Positions 23,219 through 34,997 of a stretch of DNA of 64,000 nucleotides are shown piece after piece (within the stretch, counting starts at the first letter, position 1; each line of letters begins with the position of its first letter). The notes under the pieces are model-generated. The model did no database searches, was not told the origin of the DNA, and was given only the letters and a program-made list of their open reading frames with translations. Made by a program: the position numbers and the translations under genes. Source of the stretch: Lepidodermella squamata (Eukaryota; Gastrotricha). The stretch spans positions 27,985 to 91,984 of the forward strand of contig JBLDXI010000078.1 in assembly GCA_047495785.1 (NCBI GenBank), in the 5' to 3' direction.

Positions 23219-25528
23219 ATGTTAACCCTGAACCTTATTTTATGGCTAACGATGCAATCGATTCTTTTCGCAGGAGCCCAAAATTCGAAAATGGAGGTTA
23301 TTCCTATAACCACACCGATGCCCTCAACAATGAGTGTAGTTACCTGGCGAAACGAAAGCGTCAACGTCACATCGACAAGGCCGAAAGTTTTAAGGGTGCT
23401 CACGTCGCTAATGTATTCAGGCGGCAATCCTCTTGGTCCGATCGGCGTTCTAGCTCAAAGGCTTGCTGTCGAGAAGTTAGCTAGTATGCCAAACTGGCTG
23501 CCAGGGTACGACTTACAATTCGACTTGATCGACGACCGATGCGAAGACACAGCATCGATTGTTGAGCTTACGAGAAAGATGAGAGATTACAGCGATGGCG
23601 ATTACGAATCCGTTCTACCCCTTGTAGTCATGATGGAATCAGCCCAAGAAGGTCAAATGAAGATGGTCAACATTTTGCGAGGTTACAATATGATGGGAAT
23701 GAACATTTATCCCATGCCTCAAATTTTCGATAAGAAGCATCGCTACCCCAACTATTTGCCGTTTGGCGAGAGGCAGGACTACTTTGTACCAGCCGGGGTC
23801 GAGTTCATCGATAAGATGGGTTGGAAACGGGTCGCAGTTTTGGCAGACACCAACACATTTACTAACATGGTAAGGGGAATTTTTTTGTCATAATGCTCAC
23901 TGAACCTTTTTCCCAGATGGATCCTATAATGGTTCGGGAATTCGAGGCTCGAAACATCTCCCTGGTTTATATGGACAAGTTCGGAGAGGAAGCAGATGAC
24001 GAAGTCGAAATGAATTCGGTATTTACGGCTTTGAAGAAGAAAAAGCCGAGAATCATCATGCTGGGGTTAGTTCGTAGTGCGCTGCCCATCGCTTGTTACC
24101 TTCACAAGTATGATATGTACAGCCCCGCTTACGTTGTTTTCTCATATGGCTGGACCTACTTCGATGAGAATAATGATATCCCTGACTCATTGTCTTCATG
24201 GTGTACCAAGGAAATGATCCTGACAGTCCTGCCTAGGTTCATTTTCTTTTCAGATGGGTTCATGGCTGACATTTTCGGCGATGATTTCAAGGAATCGCTC
24301 GGGGAAACTAAGGATTCGTTCCTCAACTATGTCCGCCAGGGCGTGAATGATACCTCTACGGCTATTGGCTACGAATACTTCGCGCCTGTAATCTACGACC
24401 GTATTGTCATAGCTGGCCATTTGCTCAATGAAACTGAAAATTACTTGAATTCACTCAATTCGACTTTGGCAGACTGGACGCTCGATTCCACAGATTACAA
24501 TCAAAACAAAAATTTCATGATTGATCTTTTTCGGAAGATGTCTGGAAAACTGTCTCTGAAAGGCATCAAAGGCGAATGGAGCTACGATCCGAAAATTGAT
24601 CTCCCTACAGGTTACATGCCAATCATTTTTACTCAGGCGGTAGTCGAAAAAGGTCGCAGTAGGTCTGTAAATGTTGGCCACTACATTTCGAAAAGAGCCA
24701 GTGGCAAAATGACAATTTACGATGGGAAAATCAATTGGTACACTGATGATGGGTCCCCACCCAAGGATCGGCTAATAGTTCTGATTCTTAACATGCCTAT
24801 GGTTACGTTAACAGCTAACATCAGTCTGCTTACAATTGGGGCAGCCTTTTCTATGTTGTTGATCTCGCAACTGGTTTTTGCCCTGGCTAGATCGAAGTAT
24901 GGAGTTTTTATAGAGGCAGTCTTCTTAAAAGGGAGTTTGATCGCAGTTGCCCACGTTTTCGCAATACCTATAGGATTTCTCCAGAATCCTTGCCCGAATA
25001 TCACTGCAATGATTCTTCTTATCGCTCTTGGGTCTAATGGTGCTTTCACAAATGCGTCGGACGGCGAAAACTTCGGTTAGCAACTCGCAAACTTCGGAAA
25101 AGTGAAGCGAAACGTCGGACGGTGTTATCAGTGGCAATTCGGACGCGCGCGCGCAGCGAGACGTCCGACGTTCTATTGTTCTTCTCCCGAAGTTAGCGCG
25201 CATACCTCTCAACGAGCGCACGCACTTTTATATAGCGGAAAACGGCCGGGTACAGCAACTTTTTTTTCATTTCGGTCCCAATTAAAAAAATGTTTTCAAA
25301 TAAAGGTAGATGACGTAAAAAGCAACACGAGCATATATAATTTTACTATTATCGCATTTATCAAGCCAAACATGTTGTTCTATAGTAAAAATGAAAGCAA
25401 ATCAAGTCGAAGCACAGTATAAGGATGCAAAATGCGAAAATCAGAAATGAGAAAATGAATTTACATTCATGAGATGTTAATCATTTTAGTGCGAATATTA
25501 AAAATCGACAGAAACCGACTGCTGAAAT

Positions 25529-26976
25529 TTAGAATTTTCGATTCAGCATTTTTGACTGCCAGGCAACCATGCCCGATTCGGACTGGAACCAGATGGTTAA
25601 ATTCGAGCGCAACTGCTGGCCGTGGTCGAAACCCTTTTTCTCGGTGACGCGAATATTCTCTGGGACGAAATTCGGAAGCGCGCCTTCTTTCTCGATCTCC
25701 TGCCACGTGTCCCACGCCTCGCGATCGCCGATGTTGTAGTTAGAAACCTCGGCCATTGCGAAATTATGAAGCGTACAGATGGCCAGCACGGCGTCTTCTG
25801 CCATTTCTGGGCTCAACTCCATCACTTTCCGAAGTAGGCGGAATCTAGCTGATGCAATGCCGAATGCGTTTTCGACGACACGCCGACCGCGAGATAAACG
25901 ATAATTAAAAGTTTGCTTATTAGCCGGCAAATTTCCGGATGTTTGTCCGGGATAGGGTGAAAGGAAGTTCCAGTCTAGCCCGAACGCCGCATCGCCAACA
26001 AAATAATGGTTCGCCTTCATATTGCCACCAGGTAGAGGAATAGACTCTGTTGGCGTGGTGTTGCTGCAATATTCCAGCAGGCCGCTATTCTTGAATACCC
26101 CGCCGTCACTGAAACGGCCGTGGGCACCGACATCGACCAGGCAGAAGCGATACTTGGCGTCAACCACCGCCATTAGCACAATCGAGTAAGTTCCCTAAAA
26201 AAATAAAAAAATAAATAAAAAAAAACCAAAAAAATTAAAATTAAAAATTTACAATTTAATTTTGAGAATATTTTTTTAAATAAAATAAAATAAAATAAAA
26301 TAAAATAAAATAAAATAAAATAAAATAAAATAAAATAAAATAAAATAAAATAAAAAATAAATAAATAAATAAATAAATAAAAATTGCTACCAACCTTATA
26401 ATTATAATATTCGCTCCCAGATTTTGCCGGACGAACGATGACGCAGTGTTTTCCGTCTACCGCGCCGCAGCAGAACGGCAAATTCCAGTACTGGCCAAAC
26501 TCGGCGGCGTTCTCTCGCCACGTTTCAGCGGTGGGAGTCGGCATGTAAATTGGCATTAGGGCGGTTGAGATCGCACGCATAGTTCTTTTCAAAATCGAAT
26601 GAACTGTTGCCACGCCCATTCGAAACGAGTATGACAGGCTTGTCATCGACTCTCCAGTTGCTAAAAAACGAACGGTCAGCGCCATTTTTTCTTCGAGCGA
26701 GATGCCATGCCGGCCGAATATCGACGGCTTGGCAGTAATAGGCCGTACCAGTGCGACAAGTTTGTTGAATGCGGCAATATCGAGGCGATAATAATTTTGA
26801 AATCGCTCATTATCCATCAGCAGCTCGCGGTGTAGACAATGGAAATGACCCAGCATTGGCCGTTGCCGATTCACCGGGTGAATGCCATAACGACGCACTT
26901 TTTTCTGTGCTCGTTTTCGGCGTAAATGCAACGCTAAGCCGATTAGAAGAGCCTTGCGTCTACGGTCGCGAATCAT
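25529..26976 (-). CDS. HARBI1-like DDE transposase
   Basis: Exons 26976-26395 and 26194-25529 join as EYYNYK|GTYSIVLMAVVDA, exactly the HARBI1-family context; about 415 residues. The N-terminal basic helix region and helix-turn-helix (ATGESMTSLSYSFRMGVATV) precede the DDE_Tnp_4 catalytic core. The first Asp is in GAVDGKH, the second in DVGAHGRFSDGGVF and the Glu in RRVVENAFGI. No internal stop is seen, so the element may be autonomous. The 200-nt intron is largely a (TAAAA)n/(TAAA)n microsatellite. Read unspliced, the frame would end in low-complexity Phe/Ile/Leu, which supports splicing. Confidence 0.88.
26195..26394. repeat. (TAAAA)n and (TAAA)n microsatellite in the transposase intron
   Basis: About 16 tandem TAAAA units run from 26279 to 26357, followed by TAAA units to about 26380. 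They fill most of the transposase intron. Confidence 0.9.
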
Positions 26977-27265
26977 TTCAGGAGAAGAGAAATTAATTAA
27001 ATTTTCTTAATCAGATTAGTGGCATCCAGGTGAGCGAGGCGAGGCGAGCATGACGACGAGCGTGGCGGCCGCGCATTGACGCAGCGCCTGCCGCCATCTT
27101 GGCGGTGCGCCCTTTGATTTCTCAACATGGCGTCCGAAAATGCCGCGATTTTGGGTTATTTAAACCAATCCAACATCAGCTAGGGTATCATCGCTCAACT
27201 CAAAACTCGCCGAAAACTAGACTTTCACTCAGCTTTTACTCGAATTTGGCTAGTTTTTCGTTAAA

Positions 27266-28363
27266 ATGAACGACATGCGCTATTATTTTCCGTCGTCGTC
27301 GTCGTCGTCGTCTCAGGTGACTTTCGATGACAGCCAACCGTACACGATGATGCAACCGTCTCAACACATGTCGTACTCGCAGTTGCCGCCAACACCGGTT
27401 CCGCCCAACAATTCTCGCCCGTCCTCGTCGGCTTCTTCGTCGTCGTCCGCGTCTTCTTCGATTTCGTTCGAGCAGCATCGCTCCGAGGTGCATGCCGCTA
27501 TTATCGAGTTTGTTCGACACAACCCGTCGCTTTGGCTGCCGTCAGACGTCAAATACAGCGACGTAGTCTTCAAAAATGCCCTGTGGGCTACTCTGGCCAC
27601 ACGCCTTCCGATGAAGCCCGCGACAGCGTCAGCCCCGGCACAGCCGTACACCTACAAAGAAGTGAGCGAGGAGTGGCAGCGTCTTCGCGACCGCTTCACT
27701 AAATGCCACAAGCAGTACGTGGCGAGCGGCTCGGCAGCTGAGAAGACTGTCCGTTTCGCCTTCTACGAGGCGATGACCTTTCTGGCGGACGTAGTGATGT
27801 ACAAAAACAAGTGAGTTATTTTATTTATTTTTTTTTAAATGAAAAATGTGCGGAAAATCGGAAACAAATTGCTTAAATTTTTCATATTTTTCAGAACGAA
27901 GTCGAATTTACCTGTTTCTTCGGCGTTACCTGCGTCAGTTGCCCGGCAACTTCGCCCCGACACGCCTCACACGCCTCAAACGCCTCAAACGCCTCAAACG
28001 CCTCAAGTCAATGCTACTGGCGATTCTTCCGGCGACGCTGGTCAGTTGAACCCTCCGCCCGTCTTAGCCGGCGTTCAAGACTCGCAGTCGAACTTCATCG
28101 AACAGTCGACACCGTCAGCAGCAGCGGCAAGCAGTGGTCGGAAGAAGCGGAAGGCGGAAGAATCTGAAGAACTTGACCCACTTACCCGGGCGATAATCGC
28201 CTCGCTCGAGGGCGAGCCGCTCTTAACAGAGCGCCGTCGCGCTATTAATGAACAATTTGCGTCGATTTTGAATATTATTGATGAATCACCTCTCAGCAAA
28301 AGCGAAATATCGCGCTTGTTTTTCGATATTAGTGATTTAGTCCGTCGCACGGTGTTCAACTAA
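27266..28363 (+). CDS. Harbinger second protein: MADF/Myb-SANT DNA-binding protein
   Basis: Exons 27266-27810 and 27895-28363 join in phase 2 across an 84-nt intron; 337 residues. A Ser-rich N-terminus is encoded by a CGT microsatellite. A MADF-type domain follows (VHAAIIEFVRHNPSLWLPSD, then VFKNALWATLATRL and VSEEWQRLRDRFTKCHKQYV). Further on are a TPQ repeat, a basic GRKKRKAEE nuclear signal and a C-terminal BESS-like helix (INEQFASILNIIDESPL). In Harbinger elements this partner binds the ends and helps import the transposase into the nucleus. It starts about 290 bp from the transposase start, back to back with it. Confidence 0.82.
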
Positions 28364-29118
28364 TTGTAAATTGTTTTGTAATTTTTTGTTGAATTTTTGT
28401 CTTAAATTGTTGAAATGTGTTGTAGTATATGGTGTTGTAATTTCCGCTGTTGTTGAGCCCAATAAAACTTTTCCGCTCTTCGTTAGATTCTTTTGTTTAA
28501 ACTCTTCGGTTCGGACGCACTTCGGACGGTAGTTTTGCGGGTCTCCGATCCGACGTTCATTGTTTTGCGTGCGCGCGCTGCGTCGGACGCGCTATTGTTC
28601 AAACTTCGGGCGCGCAGGCCGAAGTGCGCGCGTTTGTGAAAGAAAATCTGAACGTCGGGCAACTATTACGCTACTTCGGTCGCCTATTACGAAACTTCGG
28701 GCGCCGAAAACGTCGGACGCTCGTCGGACGCATTTGTGAAAGCACCATAGCTTTTATCGCCCGGTCTGTTGTGAGGAAGCGACGCGCTGCGAGGAATCAC
28801 CCCGCAGTTTTTCTGAGGCGCATCGCATCCGCTGTGTACGTACTGGCCACGATTATCGTCGCCGGCGTGGCTATAGGACTGCTTGTCAGCCGCTCAAGTC
28901 AAGCTTTGATCATTCTTGGCGCGATCATAGGCTTGCTGTTTGCCGTTGTCAACAACGTCCTGATTTTGCTGATGAAACTCAAAAAACCCATCAGATCGCG
29001 GGGTACGACTCCATCACGCATTGAGGATGTATACGCTCAGCCGAATGGTTTCCAGGCACGTTCCTGGATCAGCCCTTCCCCTTTGAGGCGTATTTATGCC
29101 CCACCAGATATGCACTGA

Positions 29119-30675
29119 TTTTATCTTGAAATAAAAATGTTCAAAGTTCAGATTGGCAGAGAACAATCTGAAATTTTATTTTATTTTGACCATAGTGGCG
29201 TCTTTGAAAGCGGAGCATTAATGTCAAAGGACAAGCAGGACGTGAAGTACAGGGGGAATGAGGGGAATTGTGCGCCCGTTTGGCAGGCTAAGGTGGAAAA
29301 GAAACAAAAAGACCACAGGGGGGCCCTTAGGTCATAAAGTTTGGGCCCGATAACATCCCCTAGTATAGGAAGATCCTATACCTCGCGCACTGGTGGCGAG
29401 TGATTCGGGTCTTTGTTATGAAAAAGTCTTGAGCACTCGTTGCATTGCGTCTAATTTCATTTGAAAACAAGTAAGCAATCGCCGATTGCCAATCCCAGAC
29501 TGGAAAGCCCTAAGCTAATTTCTAGATACTAATTATGAGACCTAAAAAATGAGTCATTTTGTACAACACGGCGCATTTTCGCGACCTTATTTCGAAGAGG
29601 TTAATCAGCCCGATACTGGAACACGATTATTGCCTTCGATCAATTGTCCATTGTCAAAACCAGTTTGAAAAAATCAGTAGGCGAATTAAAACAAAACAAA
29701 ATATGTGGACTAGTTCATTGTCTGCTCCTTGTTGCACAATCGCTAGCGCGTGCTTCCGCGCCATGAATTTTTGATCGCTAACAAGCAAAAAATGCTTCTT
29801 TACAACAATAATAATTCGGAGCTCGAAGCCGGTTTTTTGCTACATATCATCTGATTGACGTGACAGTTTAAAATATAGAATTTAGTTTTTTCAGCCTAAC
29901 ATCTAATTCGGTCTGAACATTTTCCGCTGGAATTCCAGTTTTAGGTTTTATCTCTTTTATGATTCTTGTATTCATATATATTCTCTTGTACTTCTGCTGA
30001 AATGAGTTCGCAATAAATTATACCAGCTTCTATTTCTATTTTGCCCATTCAGTGGCTCAGCTTTTCAAAATGAGCTGGTGAATTTAATGTTTGTCTGAAA
30101 CTTAGATTGCAGTCACCTCTCACGCAAGAAATGATTCCCACAGTATTTGTCCACAGTATTAACCAGGTCGGAGTTAATTAAACAAAACTCGCCTGAATAA
30201 TTGTCCACCTTTAGTTTAGAATATTATTCCGAGGCAACGGAACCAGATTCCTTCGAAAACCTATACTTGTTTAATCTTCATCTGCTTTTTTGTGTTTGTG
30301 TGTTTGTGCGTTTGTGGTATAATTTTATTTGCTAATCTAACGAAATTGATATATTTTTTAGTCAAATCACATATTTTTAACACGAATGGGTTGATTAATT
30401 TAAACGGGTTATTTCCAGCATCAGGATTATTTCAAAGCTCATAAGCCCAAGATAGGGCAGCTTGACATGTTAGGGAAAACTACATACAACATATATTTGC
30501 AGGATGGGTTCAGATCTAGGACAGGATAAGTGTTACGGCAAAACTTTATACGCAACAGATTTTCTTGTTCGATCTTCCTTTTCCAGCCTTATAAGCCATC
30601 ATGACTGCAAATGAAATTTCAAGATATTCCCATTGCTATTGTCTATTGTCTGTACAGATTCAAAATCATTGATCA
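29119..30675. other. Intergenic; duplicated upstream block of the cysteine-rich genes
   Basis: 29300-29335 holds a MITE-like AGACCACAGGGGGGCCC fragment. About 29600-29810 aligns with 37080-37260 upstream of the second cysteine-rich gene. No gene was seen. Confidence 0.5.
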
Positions 30676-30787
30676 CAGTGTGCGAAGTAGGATCCAGGAG
30701 CTGAGGTTTGTTCTAGCACCCAGGCGAAAAAACCAAAGGGACCCTCCGACTGGAAGTACTGGAGTCGCGACAACCCAGCACCCTTAG
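30676..30787. mobile_element. Palindrome-bearing MITE, copy 4 (shortened)
   Basis: Starts CAGTGTGCGAAGTAGGATCC and ends GTCGCGACAACCCAGCACCC. The palindrome is decayed. A TATAAA-like sequence (GCTATAAATTG) follows directly and lies about 80 bp upstream of the next ATG. Confidence 0.6.
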
Positions 30788-30869
30788 CTATAAATTGACG
30801 CCTGGTACTCGTCTAGAACTTTTTTCTATCATAACATTTTCCTATTCAAATATTTATATTCTGAATCAA

Positions 30870-33088
30870 ATGGCTACTCACATTCGCAGCATTATTCTGG
30901 TGGGGCTAGCCAGTTCGGTAGTCTCAGTTGAGTACAAGCGCTGCTTCTCCCGCGTCAATGACAGCTTCACCGGTTGCAAAACGGCCTGTTCCTTCCTCGA
31001 TGAAGTTCAGGCAAGGGAAAAATTTCGACTTGTGAATTTTCCATGAAGGCTCTTGTTTTTCAGCTCGGACTTGCTTTACCGTCATCCACAAGTTGCTCAG
31101 ATGGGGTGATATTTTGAATCCTAATTCAATGTGATGAACGTGTTTTTTTCTAGTCGGCTAGAAGCTGCTTCAACTACAAAACAATCAATATGCGTTGCAT
31201 CCCTCGCAACCTGGGCTGTTCATCAAGTGATGAAGTAATGGTTAGTTTTTTTCAACTGTAGCAATTTGCGTTATTTATTATTTTTAATGAGATTGCTGAA
31301 TTCTTGGGCAATAACTTTGAAACGCAGTATAAGCTGTGCGGGTCAGCAATTAAACATTTCCTGGTGAGAAATTTGAAGTAAGATCACGAGAAAATGCCAT
31401 TTCGCCATTGTAGAATGTTCAAGCGGCGGTTTGCGACAACAAAGGTCAGCGAACCTGCATCCCAATCAATGGCTCTTGCCCGAATAGCGGAGTGAGTACT
31501 TTTTCGTACAAATCCCAAAAGGCTCCTTCTTCCTCTCTCAGAAAGTTGTGCGCTATTGGTCGACAACGTTGTCTTGCATGACTCAAGAAAATCGTAAGTT
31601 GCCGATATGCGATCGTCACAAACAAGACGATGAGCATTGAGTCAAAATGAGACTTCACGTCTTTTCATTTCAGTTAAGCGTAATGATGGCGATTTTGTTC
31701 CGCACAATCGCTGTTTTCTTCAGAGCGACCGGTCCTTTCTCGGATGTCGATCAACGCCTTGCATTGCGACCAATACGACTCGGGTAATAATTTGAAGAAT
31801 AAATAATACATCATTTATTTTATAATTTCCAAGTCCTACAGCAGCGCGACTTACATCGACAAAGCTCACTGTATAAATGGCGTTAGTTTGAAAATATGCG
31901 CAATTCTTAATTATCCTGGCTCATTTTACGTTTCAACAGCCGGCAGCAGTTTGTTCCTCGTCAAATGGCTTGGTTTGCCGCAATAACTGTCCACCCCCAA
32001 TGTCAGTGGTAGGTTCGAGTGAGATGTAATCGTGTCACATGACTATGTTTTCGCTAATGTTTTAGGTTTCGATCTTTAGCTCGAAAACTGACTTCGAGAG
32101 CAACTACGCCGATTGCCTCCTCACGCTGGTTTAAAAGAATTTGCCCATCGTAATAGGATTTGACACCTCAAAATATCGCTAGGAGCCTCATCAACTCTGC
32201 GCTGATCAAGCAGCTTACACCTTCGTGAAATGTATCCTCGTTTCGAATGTTACATCTTGCCCGGCCGGCATCTTCGCCGGTGCCATCTTCAATACACTGA
32301 ACGGTTGCACATCAGGTAAATGTTGATATTTTGTCGTCAGAATATTTCATTACCTTCAAATTTGACACCCAGCACCCCAGGCCATGTATCCCCATCGTCG
32401 CTGCTTTGAATCAACAGGGCTGACATTCTCAGGTTGCAAACAAGCCCCGCAGCTGTGCGATGGCAGCAATGTAGGATGTTTTTGGTGGCAATTAGCTGAT
32501 TTTAACAATTATTTTACAGACCCTTAGTCCTACGGTCTACATTACTAAAGCGGAATGTGAGGCTGGGGTGAGTATGCGCTTTCAGCTGGAGATTTCCTCA
32601 TTAGCATACTTTATTATGGCGAAATAGTTGATTCGACTGTGCTACGACGCGACAACTGGTGGTACATGTCGTGAAACTTGCCCGACAGGAACCGGACGAT
32701 ACGACGTGAGAATGATATCGGCTCAAAATTTAGCCCATTTAAAAGTATTGTTTATCAGCTCGGTGAAGTTGGATCTCGAGACTCCCTCGCTGAATCTTTC
32801 GATCAGTGCCGAACGTTGATTCAGGTAACAACTTTACATTAGGTATTTTCGTTTTACTTTTCTCATCAAATCAGGGCAAACACATCAAATGCGTTGACAG
32901 AGTGACGAAATCCTCTGTTGTTTGCGCTCCGCAAACCAGGGACTGCCCAGCCAACTCGGTACGCTTGAATTTTTTCAATGCTGATCAGCACGTGAAACCA
33001 GTTCTCTTCATCATAGATCGCCCTGGCCAATGGTCAAATTTTCGACAGCTTCGCGATTTGTAAAATGGAGTATGCCTTTTTAAACTAA
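30870..33088 (+). CDS. Secreted cysteine-rich protein with three tandem modules
   Basis: Seventeen small exons, fixed by alignment with the paralogues: 30870-31010, 31064-31105, 31154-31240, 31292-31363, 31414-31491, 31542-31593, 31674-31783, 31834-31881, 31940-32008, 32066-32128, 32183-32315, 32373-32470, 32520-32567, 32628-32705, 32759-32824, 32875-32958, 33017-33088. All phases agree, giving 446 residues. A signal peptide (MATHIRSIILVGLASSVVS) is followed by three related modules of about 140 residues. Each starts RCF-x6-8-F-x-GC (YKRCFSRVNDSFTGC, HNRCFLQSDRSFLGC, HRRCFESTGLTFSGC), then a Y...C.xG exon, a C...C...CP exon and a final K.xKC...C unit. Most introns are phase 0. Intron 1 begins GC rather than GT. 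I recognise no named domain. An extracellular, disulfide-rich structural or binding role is likely. Confidence 0.75.
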
Positions 33089-33618
33089 TTCGGTAGCCTA
33101 AATCTGACTTCAAATTCGAGCTCAGCAGGGTCGAATTACCTTAGCCTTGCCTCGGCTATGCATTTTACGCTGAGAGGTATCCCAAATTGAATTATTTAAA
33201 TTTTTTGCACGCAATTAACGATTTCTCAAATTTATGGGGGCATCGAAAATATCAGCAATGAATGGAATAGCGCGAATAGACCTCTCCAAAGCGAATTTCA
33301 AAAAGAAAAGAACTTTGTTCATCGGCATCCGACATGAGACGTAGCTAGGACGCCGCAGCTGGGCTTTTTACGAGAAAAAAGTGAAATGAGAGATAATGAG
33401 GTCGAAGGTCGCGTTTTGAAAATAATGAGATGAATCATCTCATTATCTTTTGGCGCCAGATGTTGTGATGAAATTTCGAGAAAAAAAGAGTCTTTCATAC
33501 GCCGTAAGTGCTACTTTGCAAGTGAAAAGATGAAAAAAATGCCACGATTAAAAAGATGAAACCATAGATCAATTTTAGAAAATCATGATTTTTATTGCTT
33601 CGGTAAATATTTTCACTA
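33089..33618. other. Intergenic with a short hairpin
   Basis: No gene was seen. Near 33420-33445, ATAATGAGATGA and TCATCTCATTAT form an inverted repeat with a one-base loop. Confidence 0.45.
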
Positions 33619-34070
33619 TCACAAGGGTAAAGCTGAGCAAATCGGACGAAAATCGTCAAAAATAAAACGGAAAATAATTAGTCTTTTTTTGAATTGCTTT
33701 AGACTTGAACGCAGTGATAAGGAGGATGCTCCAAATTCTTCGCGATAAAATCTCACGGTTCTTCGTGCCAAGATGTATTTGAGGCGGCACAAAGTCGGGA
33801 GAATGATCGATTTTTCTTTGATTTTATTCAACTCGCCGCCCATACGATTTGCCAAATCATCCAGCTTTTTGAAAGTAATCAAATCTTCACGGTACTTCGC
33901 TGAAAGAGCCACCTTAATGATGGCCACAACGTCGCTGGTAATTTAGCAAAGTAAATTGACCAGTCGAAGGTTGACGATAGTAAATTCAATAGCAGGCTGT
34001 CATCCAATAACTCCAGACGAGAGTTTGCAAGGACAATTGCCACGACAATAACTGAGAGGAACCCTCTCAT
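33619..34070 (-). CDS. Small secreted helical protein, unknown family
   Basis: Exons 34070-33976 and 33934-33619 join in phase 2 across a 41-nt intron (GTCAACC...TTACCAG); 136 residues. It starts with a signal peptide (MRGFLSVIVVAIVLANS). The mature part is Lys/Arg/Leu-rich and predicted helical, with LDDLANRMGGELNKIKEKS, and only two cysteines. Without splicing, the first frame ends soon and the second lacks a leader, which supports the join. No family is recognised; lipid-binding helical proteins are one possibility that cannot be tested here. Confidence 0.5.
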
Positions 34071-34997
34071 TCTTGAATCTTCTTCAGTTCCAACTTCAAT
34101 AAATTTCCTTCTAAATTGAAAGTAGGACCAGGTAAAATTGAAAAATCCGGCAGAAGCTCCCGCCTACAGAACATTTTCCATCAAAAAATGTCAAGTAAAT
34201 AAATTGATAAAAAATCTTTTTTTAACGTGACCAGGGCCAAGTTCAGGTCCATTCCAGCTAGCTCTATCAATTTAGATGGTGAAAAATGAAGCCCAGCAGA
34301 GGAACAAAGTGAACTGGAACTTGTCAAGTAGGCCAACTTTGGTTCAAGAATGATTACCAGAATCCATCGATAAATCACTAGATTCTTTCCAGAAAGTCGT
34401 CGGTAAAAGTGCCAGTAACATCAGCTACGGTAAGAATGGCAAAGGCCGGTGATTTTGACCAAAACTTGTATAAGAACCAGCCATGTAACACCCGGGTCGG
34501 AATTTACACCAGTCAGCCTTAAAAGAGGCTTTATTACGCTCGGATTTCGAGTAGAAAAAGACGAAAATTATTGTACTAAAATGAGAACTAACACTTTTAC
34601 TCAAGCTGTGTTCTCTCTTCAAGTTGCGCAACATACATAAAATTTTCGCATTTTAATGAAAATTGAATCGTTTCCTTGATTTTGATCAGGAAATCCTGAA
34701 AACTGAATCCAGCCTAGACCTTTCCGTGGCTTATTCAGAAACTTCGAAATCTTCTCCGAGGCTGGAACCTGGATCCAGCTTGGTAACTATGGAACCGGAA
34801 CATTTCTTCTCCTTTTTGAAATTGACCCCGCTTTAATTTATAAAAATTTCAGGGATTATTTAATTTTCTTTTCTTTTCAAACCCTGAAATTTTAATTTTT
34901 ACAGTATAAGAATATTCTTGAATATTCATGCATGAGACCAGCATGACACCCCCGTTTGCATGGCGGGGTTCAAGCTGCTGCGTCCTAGCTACGTCTC
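34071..34997. other. Intergenic, no gene seen
   Basis: Short frames on both strands without domains. It may hold upstream exons of the C-type lectin gene that follows. Confidence 0.4.

Larger units (their letters stand above)
25038..28747. mobile_element. Complete PIF/Harbinger DNA transposon
   Basis: About 3.71 kb, bounded by inverted termini starting TGGTGCTTTCACAAATGCGT (25 of the first 26 positions match between ends). Flanks are TCTAA on the left and TAGCT on the right, so a 3-bp target duplication is possible but imperfect. Both typical Harbinger genes are present, divergent from a shared central promoter region: a DDE transposase (minus) and a DNA-binding MADF protein (plus). The terminal 200-250 bp are full of CCGAAGTT/CCGACGTT motifs in both orientations. 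Confidence 0.9.
23219..29118 (+). pseudogene. GABA-B-like class C receptor, split by a transposon
   Basis: Coding segments are 23219-23869 and 23917-25037 (47-nt intron, phase 0), then 28748-29118 after a 3.7-kb Harbinger insertion. The ATG opens a signal peptide (MLTLNLILWLTMQSILFAGA). The Venus-flytrap domain includes LPGYDLQFDLIDDRCEDTAS, and the pre-membrane NWYTDDGSPPKDR is the GABA-B hallmark. TM1 (ISLLTIGAAFSMLLISQLVF), TM2 and TM3 (ITAMILLIALG) follow, and the insertion lies in TM3. Removing it restores the frame: LLIALGS joins IAFIARSVVRKRRAARN. The remaining part has only two more helices (VYVLATIIVAGVAIGLLV and ALIILGAIIGLLFAVV), matching TM6-TM7, so TM4-TM5 appear to be missing. 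AATAAA lies at about 29130. As it stands, translation stops at 25078-25080 inside the transposon. Confidence 0.75.

Noticed and set aside
26173-26395. Hydrophobic Phe/Ile/Leu-rich C-terminus of the transposase
   Set aside because: It is a translated microsatellite intron; splicing restores YYNYKGTYSIVLMAVVDA, as in HARBI1-type transposases.
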